Positions 60,727 to 64,000 of a stretch of DNA of 64,000 nucleotides are shown here, piece after piece. The number at the start of each line of letters is the position of its first letter. Position 1 is the stretch's first letter. The DNA lies in NCBI RefSeq assembly GCF_023264855.1, contig NZ_JAHFUW010000005.1, positions 62,001 through 126,000 on the forward strand. Direction: 5' to 3'. Origin of the DNA: Herbiconiux sp. GTDB lineage: Bacteria; Actinomycetota; Actinomycetes; Actinomycetales; Microbacteriaceae. A model generated the notes under the pieces. The model was not told the origin of the DNA. It was given only the letters and a program-made list of their open reading frames with translations, and ran no database searches. Made by a program: the position numbers and the translations under genes.

Positions 60727-61442
60727 CTGCCGATGATGACCGTGCCGAGCACGAGCAGCACGAGGGTGGTCACGGTCGCGCTGTTGCGTTCGATCCAGAC
60801 CCGCGTCTCCTCGAGCGGTTTGCGCATCCGGGCCGGATCGGCCACCGCGACGATGATCGGGGCGGCCAGTGTCGAGATGCCGAGCACCACGAAGATCGCG
60901 ATCGCCACCACCGTCGGGCCGAACGGCACGTTGCCCGCGGCGATCGCCACGCCGGCGGTGATGGTGAGCAGCAGGTTCTTGGGGCGCAGCATCAGCACGA
61001 AGCCCACGCCCAGCGAGGGGAGGGGGCCGAGGCTCGTGACCTTGGTCATCCACGCGGGCGGTCCCTCGGTGGTGTCGGCGGCGAGCGCGGCAAGATCGCC
61101 GGTCTCGCTCGAGGCCGCCGGGGAAGCGGCCGCTGCGCGGTGACGCCGCCGGGCCGAGCGCCAGCGGATGGCGGTCAGCACGAGCAGCGCCGCACCGAGC
61201 ACGAGCTCGATGGTCGCGAACAGCGGGCTCTTCTGATCGGTGGAGACGGGAGGCAGCAGCGAGGCGATCGCCGTGAACAGCGCGGTCAGGCCGACCAGGC
61301 CGACCGTGGCGCCGATCAGGTAGGTGAGGCTCGACCAGCGGCCGCGCGGGGAGAGCAGGATGAGCACCATCACCACGATCGGCACCGAGCTGAGTGCCAC
61401 GCCCAGCGCGAGCGGCAGGATGTGTCCGATGATGGCCGCCAT
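60708..61442 (-). CDS. GAP/Sap family membrane protein
   Basis: A 244-residue protein with six membrane helices. It has the start GHILPLALGVALSSVPIVVM, a cytosolic basic loop (RWRSARRRHRAAA) and PSLGVGFVLMLRPKNLLLTI, typical of the mycobacterial Gap/Sap group related to LysE exporters. Mycobacterial members help move glycopeptidolipids or sulfolipids to the surface; the cargo here is unknown. Its last codons lie within the 18-bp hairpin. Confidence 0.82.
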   Translation of the reverse strand: MAAIIGHILPLALGVALSSVPIVVMVLILLSPRGRWSSLTYLIGATVGLVGLTALFTAIASLLPPVSTDQKSPLFATIELVLGAALLVLTAIRWRSARRRHRAAAASPAASSETGDLAALAADTTEGPPAWMTKVTSLGPLPSLGVGFVLMLRPKNLLLTITAGVAIAAGNVPFGPTVVAIAIFVVLGISTLAAPIIVAVADPARMRKPLEETRVWIERNSATVTTLVLLVLGTVIIGSGLARF

Positions 61443-61513
61443 CTGGCCAGTCTAGGAGTCCGCCGAAGCCCCTCACGATCCCTCGGCCGCCATGGCCCGC
61501 GTATTCTGGCGGG

Positions 61514-62959
61514 GTGACTCGGCCGCCGATGGGAGACAGCGCCCGGGCCCGCGGACTGGTCGCGGTGCTGCTCGGGCGTTTCGTGCGGGTGCGGTGGGGG
61601 TACCGCTTCCGCTCGCGGTCGCGCCTGGAGGCGTGGCAGAGGCGGCGCATCCGGAGCTTTCTCCGCCGCGACCTGCCGAAGGCGCCTTTCTACGCGGAAC
61701 GGACGTCGGCCACACCCCGGCGTGCGCGCCGGCTCGAAGCCCTGCCTGTCGTCGGCAAGAGCGTGCTGCTCGAGCACTTCGACGGGCTGAACACCCGCGG
61801 CGTGCGTCTCGCCGACGCCCTCGGTGTCGCGCTGGAGGCCGAGCACACCCGCGACTTCCGTGCGCTGGTCGACGGCGACGTGACGGTCGGGCTGTCCAGC
61901 GGCACGTCGGGCCGGCGCGGCGCGTTCCTGGTGAGCCCGCGCGAACGGATGCTGTGGGCCGGCACCGTGCTCGGCCGGATGCTGGACGGGCCGATGCTCG
62001 TGCGCCTCGTGCAGCCGTGGCGGCCGCCGCTGCGGATCGCGTTCTTCCTGCGCGCCGGCGGCAACCTCTACGAGTCGGTGGCGAGCTCGCGGGTGCGGTT
62101 CGGCTTCTTCGACCTCACGGAGCCGCTCGAGGTGCATCGCCGCGAACTCGCGCGGCTGACCGCGGCGGGGCACGGACCCGACATCCTGGTCGCACCCGCC
62201 TCCGTGCTGCGGGCGCTGGCGCTGGCCGATCGTGAGGGCCGTGACGATCGCGGGATGCTCGACGGTGGCCCCGGCGCGGCCTCTGCGGCCCGTCCGTTCG
62301 CGCCCGGGCTGGTGATCTCGGTGGCCGAGGTGCTCGAACCCGACACGGCCGAGCTCATCCGCAGCGTCTGGGGCGCTCCGCTGCGCCAGGTGTACCAGGC
62401 GACCGAGGGCCTGCTGGCCCTGACGTGCGAGGCCGGGGCGCTGCACCTGAATGAGGAGTCGGTGCACATCGAACGGGAGTGGCTCGACGCCGAGCACACC
62501 CGCTTCACCCCGGTGGTGACCGACTTCGACCGGCGCACCCAGATCATCGCCCGCTACCGCCTCGACGACGTGCTGCGGGTCGACCCCACCGCGCCGGAGC
62601 GGTGCGCCTGCGGCCGGGTGAGCGCGGTGATCGCCGCGGTCGACGGGCGCCATGACGCGGTGCTGCGCCTGCCGCATCGCGACGGCCGCCGCCTGGTCGA
62701 CGTGTTCCCGGATGCGGTGCGCCAGGCCCTGATGCTCGGTTCGGAGTCGTATGCCGATTGGCGCATCCGTCAGCGCGGCCTCGACGTGCACCTCGCGCTG
62801 GACGAGCCGGCAGCCGATGGCGCCGAGCGGGCCGTGGCCGCCCTCGAGGGGCTGTTCGAGCGCTACGAGTGCCGCGCGACCGTCGTGCTCGACGAGTGGG
62901 TGGAGCCCGATCCCGGCGTGAAGGTGCGGCGGATCGTGCACGAGGAGGGCGTGCGGTGA
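61514..62959 (+). CDS. PaaK-like adenylate-forming enzyme
   Basis: A 481-residue adenylate-forming protein of the CoA-ligase superfamily, phenylacetate-CoA-ligase/F390-synthetase-like. The phosphate loop is VGLSSGTSGRRGAFLVS, and LRQVYQATEGLLALTCEAG, FDRRTQIIARYRLDDVLRVD and a CACGR cysteine pair follow. It should activate a carboxylic acid as an acyl-adenylate; the acid is unknown. TATTCT six bases before the GTG fits a leaderless start. It overlaps the epimerase gene by GTGA. Confidence 0.83.
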   Translation: MTRPPMGDSARARGLVAVLLGRFVRVRWGYRFRSRSRLEAWQRRRIRSFLRRDLPKAPFYAERTSATPRRARRLEALPVVGKSVLLEHFDGLNTRGVRLADALGVALEAEHTRDFRALVDGDVTVGLSSGTSGRRGAFLVSPRERMLWAGTVLGRMLDGPMLVRLVQPWRPPLRIAFFLRAGGNLYESVASSRVRFGFFDLTEPLEVHRRELARLTAAGHGPDILVAPASVLRALALADREGRDDRGMLDGGPGAASAARPFAPGLVISVAEVLEPDTAELIRSVWGAPLRQVYQATEGLLALTCEAGALHLNEESVHIEREWLDAEHTRFTPVVTDFDRRTQIIARYRLDDVLRVDPTAPERCACGRVSAVIAAVDGRHDAVLRLPHRDGRRLVDVFPDAVRQALMLGSESYADWRIRQRGLDVHLALDEPAADGAERAVAALEGLFERYECRATVVLDEWVEPDPGVKVRRIVHEEGVR

Positions 62960-63981
62960 GGTCGGGGCCCCCGGTGGCGGTGCTCGTGACGGGCGCGTCC
63001 GGCTTCGTCGGCGGGGCTCTGCTCCGGCGACTGACGGGCGACTCCGCCTTCGCGCCGCTCGGGATCGGACGCCGGGCGCTCGACGACCCCGACTACCGCC
63101 CGGTCGACCTGGCGGCTCCGGATGCGGCGCGCGCCCTGGGCGCGGCCTGGGCGAGCGCGCATCCGGGAGTGCCCGGCGGCCCATCGGTGATCGTGCATGC
63201 CGCCGCGCACAGCTCGCCGTGGGGGAGCCGCGCCGAGTTCGAGCGCGCCAACGTCGGCACCACGCGCGCCGTGCTCGACTACGCCCGCTCGCTGCCTGCG
63301 CCACCGCGCGTCGTGTTCGTCTCCACGGCATCCGTTCTCTACCGGGCACGCGATCAGGCCGGAGTGCCCGACGACGCGCCCGCCGACGGGCCCTTCGTCA
63401 ACGCCTACGCCGCCTCCAAGCGCGCCGCCGAGCGGCTGGTCGAGCAGTACCCGGGCGAGTGGGTGGTGCTGCGCCCCCGGGCCGTGTTCGGTGCGGGCGA
63501 CACCACCCTGCTGCCGAGGATCGTGGCCGCGGCCCGGGCCGGCCGGCTCCCGCGCATCCGCCCGCCGCGGTCGGGACCGGTGCTCTCCGACCTGGTGGTG
63601 ATCGAGACCCTGGTCGAGCATTTGGTGACGGCCCTGACGAGCCCGGCCCTGAACCGACGCACGCTCACGGTCACCAACGGGGAGCCGCTCGCGTTGCAGC
63701 CGGCGGTCTTCGCCCTGCTCGAGCGGATGGGCATCCCCGTGCCCGCTCGCACGGTCTCCCGCCGGGGCGCACTGCTCGCCGCCACCGTGCTCGAAGCGGC
63801 GTGGCGGATGCTGCGGCCGGGCATCGAGCCGCCGATCACGAGATACTCGGTGATCGTGTACGCCTTCACCAAGACCTTCGACGCCCGGCTGTGCCGCGAG
63901 CTGCTCGGTGCGCCCGCGGTGACGGTGGCCGAGGGGCTGGAGCGGGTCGTGGCCGAGTCGCAGGCGGGAGGCCCCGGATGA
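62956..63981 (+). CDS. NAD-dependent epimerase/dehydratase (extended SDR)
   Basis: A 341-residue extended SDR. It has the NAD motif VLVTGASGFVGGALLRRL, VIVHAAAHSSPWG, VFVSTASVLY, the catalytic pair in NAYAASKRAAERLVEQY (YxxxK) and VVLRPRAVFGAGD. 3-beta-hydroxysteroid dehydrogenase/epimerase relatives act on sterol- or lipid-like alcohols. It is the second gene in the cluster and overlaps both neighbours by four bases. Confidence 0.9.
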   Translation: MRSGPPVAVLVTGASGFVGGALLRRLTGDSAFAPLGIGRRALDDPDYRPVDLAAPDAARALGAAWASAHPGVPGGPSVIVHAAAHSSPWGSRAEFERANVGTTRAVLDYARSLPAPPRVVFVSTASVLYRARDQAGVPDDAPADGPFVNAYAASKRAAERLVEQYPGEWVVLRPRAVFGAGDTTLLPRIVAAARAGRLPRIRPPRSGPVLSDLVVIETLVEHLVTALTSPALNRRTLTVTNGEPLALQPAVFALLERMGIPVPARTVSRRGALLAATVLEAAWRMLRPGIEPPITRYSVIVYAFTKTFDARLCRELLGAPAVTVAEGLERVVAESQAGGPG

Positions 63982-64000
63982 GCACGCACCTCGACGCGTC
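63978..64000 (+). CDS. Start of the next gene in the adenylate-forming cluster (3' partial)
   Basis: An ATG at 63978 overlaps the epimerase TGA by four bases, and seven codons (MSTHLDA) are visible before the window ends. The ATGA overlap and shared direction indicate a third operon member. Family cannot be told. Confidence 0.6.

Overview
The window looks like chromosomal DNA of a high-GC actinobacterium, most probably a Microbacteriaceae. The evidence is the very high GC3, frequent GTG starts, ATGA/GTGA gene overlaps, initiator tRNAs without an encoded CCA, two DUF222/HNH (13E12-type) genes, and a left-hand block that matches the actinobacterial adnB - nudC - uvrD2 - ThiF-like - zincin - PDZ/Lon - UPF0182 neighbourhood. 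Genus is not resolved. No prophage, insertion sequence or CRISPR array was seen.

Layout. 1-12.4 kb: the conserved block: recombination helicase-nuclease AdnB (cut by the window edge), a catalytically degenerate phosphotransferase, NudC, UvrD2, a ThiF/cyclodehydratase-like protein, a DUF2342 metalloprotease-like protein, a PDZ-Lon protease and a large UPF0182 membrane protein. 12.5-16 kb: a HipBA toxin-antitoxin pair, initiator tRNA copy 1, a REPIN-like inverted repeat and a DUF222/HNH gene. 16.1-29.8 kb: a metabolic island with five luciferase-like flavin monooxygenases, a polar amino-acid-type ABC importer, a GNAT acetyltransferase and two FAD enzymes. The operon monooxygenase - GNAT - permease - ATPase - binding protein resembles operons that salvage S-modified cysteines or other organosulfur compounds. 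29.9-32.7 kb: an unusual two-module histidine kinase and its LuxR-type regulator. 32.8-34.6 kb: initiator tRNA copy 2 and an ABC-F ATPase.

34.7-39.4 kb: a five-gene operon for flavin-based electron transfer across the membrane (ferric-reductase-like protein, FMN-binding protein, ApbE, response regulator, histidine kinase). 39.5-43.5 kb: VIT1 transporter, a gene remnant, REPIN-like repeat 2, a second DUF222/HNH gene, a decayed MerR/VOC locus and an ArsR-ArsC fusion; this is the most eroded part. 43.7-46.5 kb: a cell-envelope signalling group (DUF6458, PASTA-less Ser/Thr kinase, lipoprotein, small membrane protein, SRPBCC). 46.5-51.3 kb: ArsC-ChrA metal resistance and a UvrA-like ATPase. 51.4-56.9 kb: SufS-SufU, a large MGH1-type glycosidase and an EamA transporter. 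57-64 kb: two secreted enzymes (M28 peptidase with a sortase-type tail, GH14 beta-amylase), a GAP/Sap membrane protein, and the start of an adenylate-forming enzyme/epimerase cluster that runs off the right edge.

All calls come from reading sequence and translated proteins; no database search was run.
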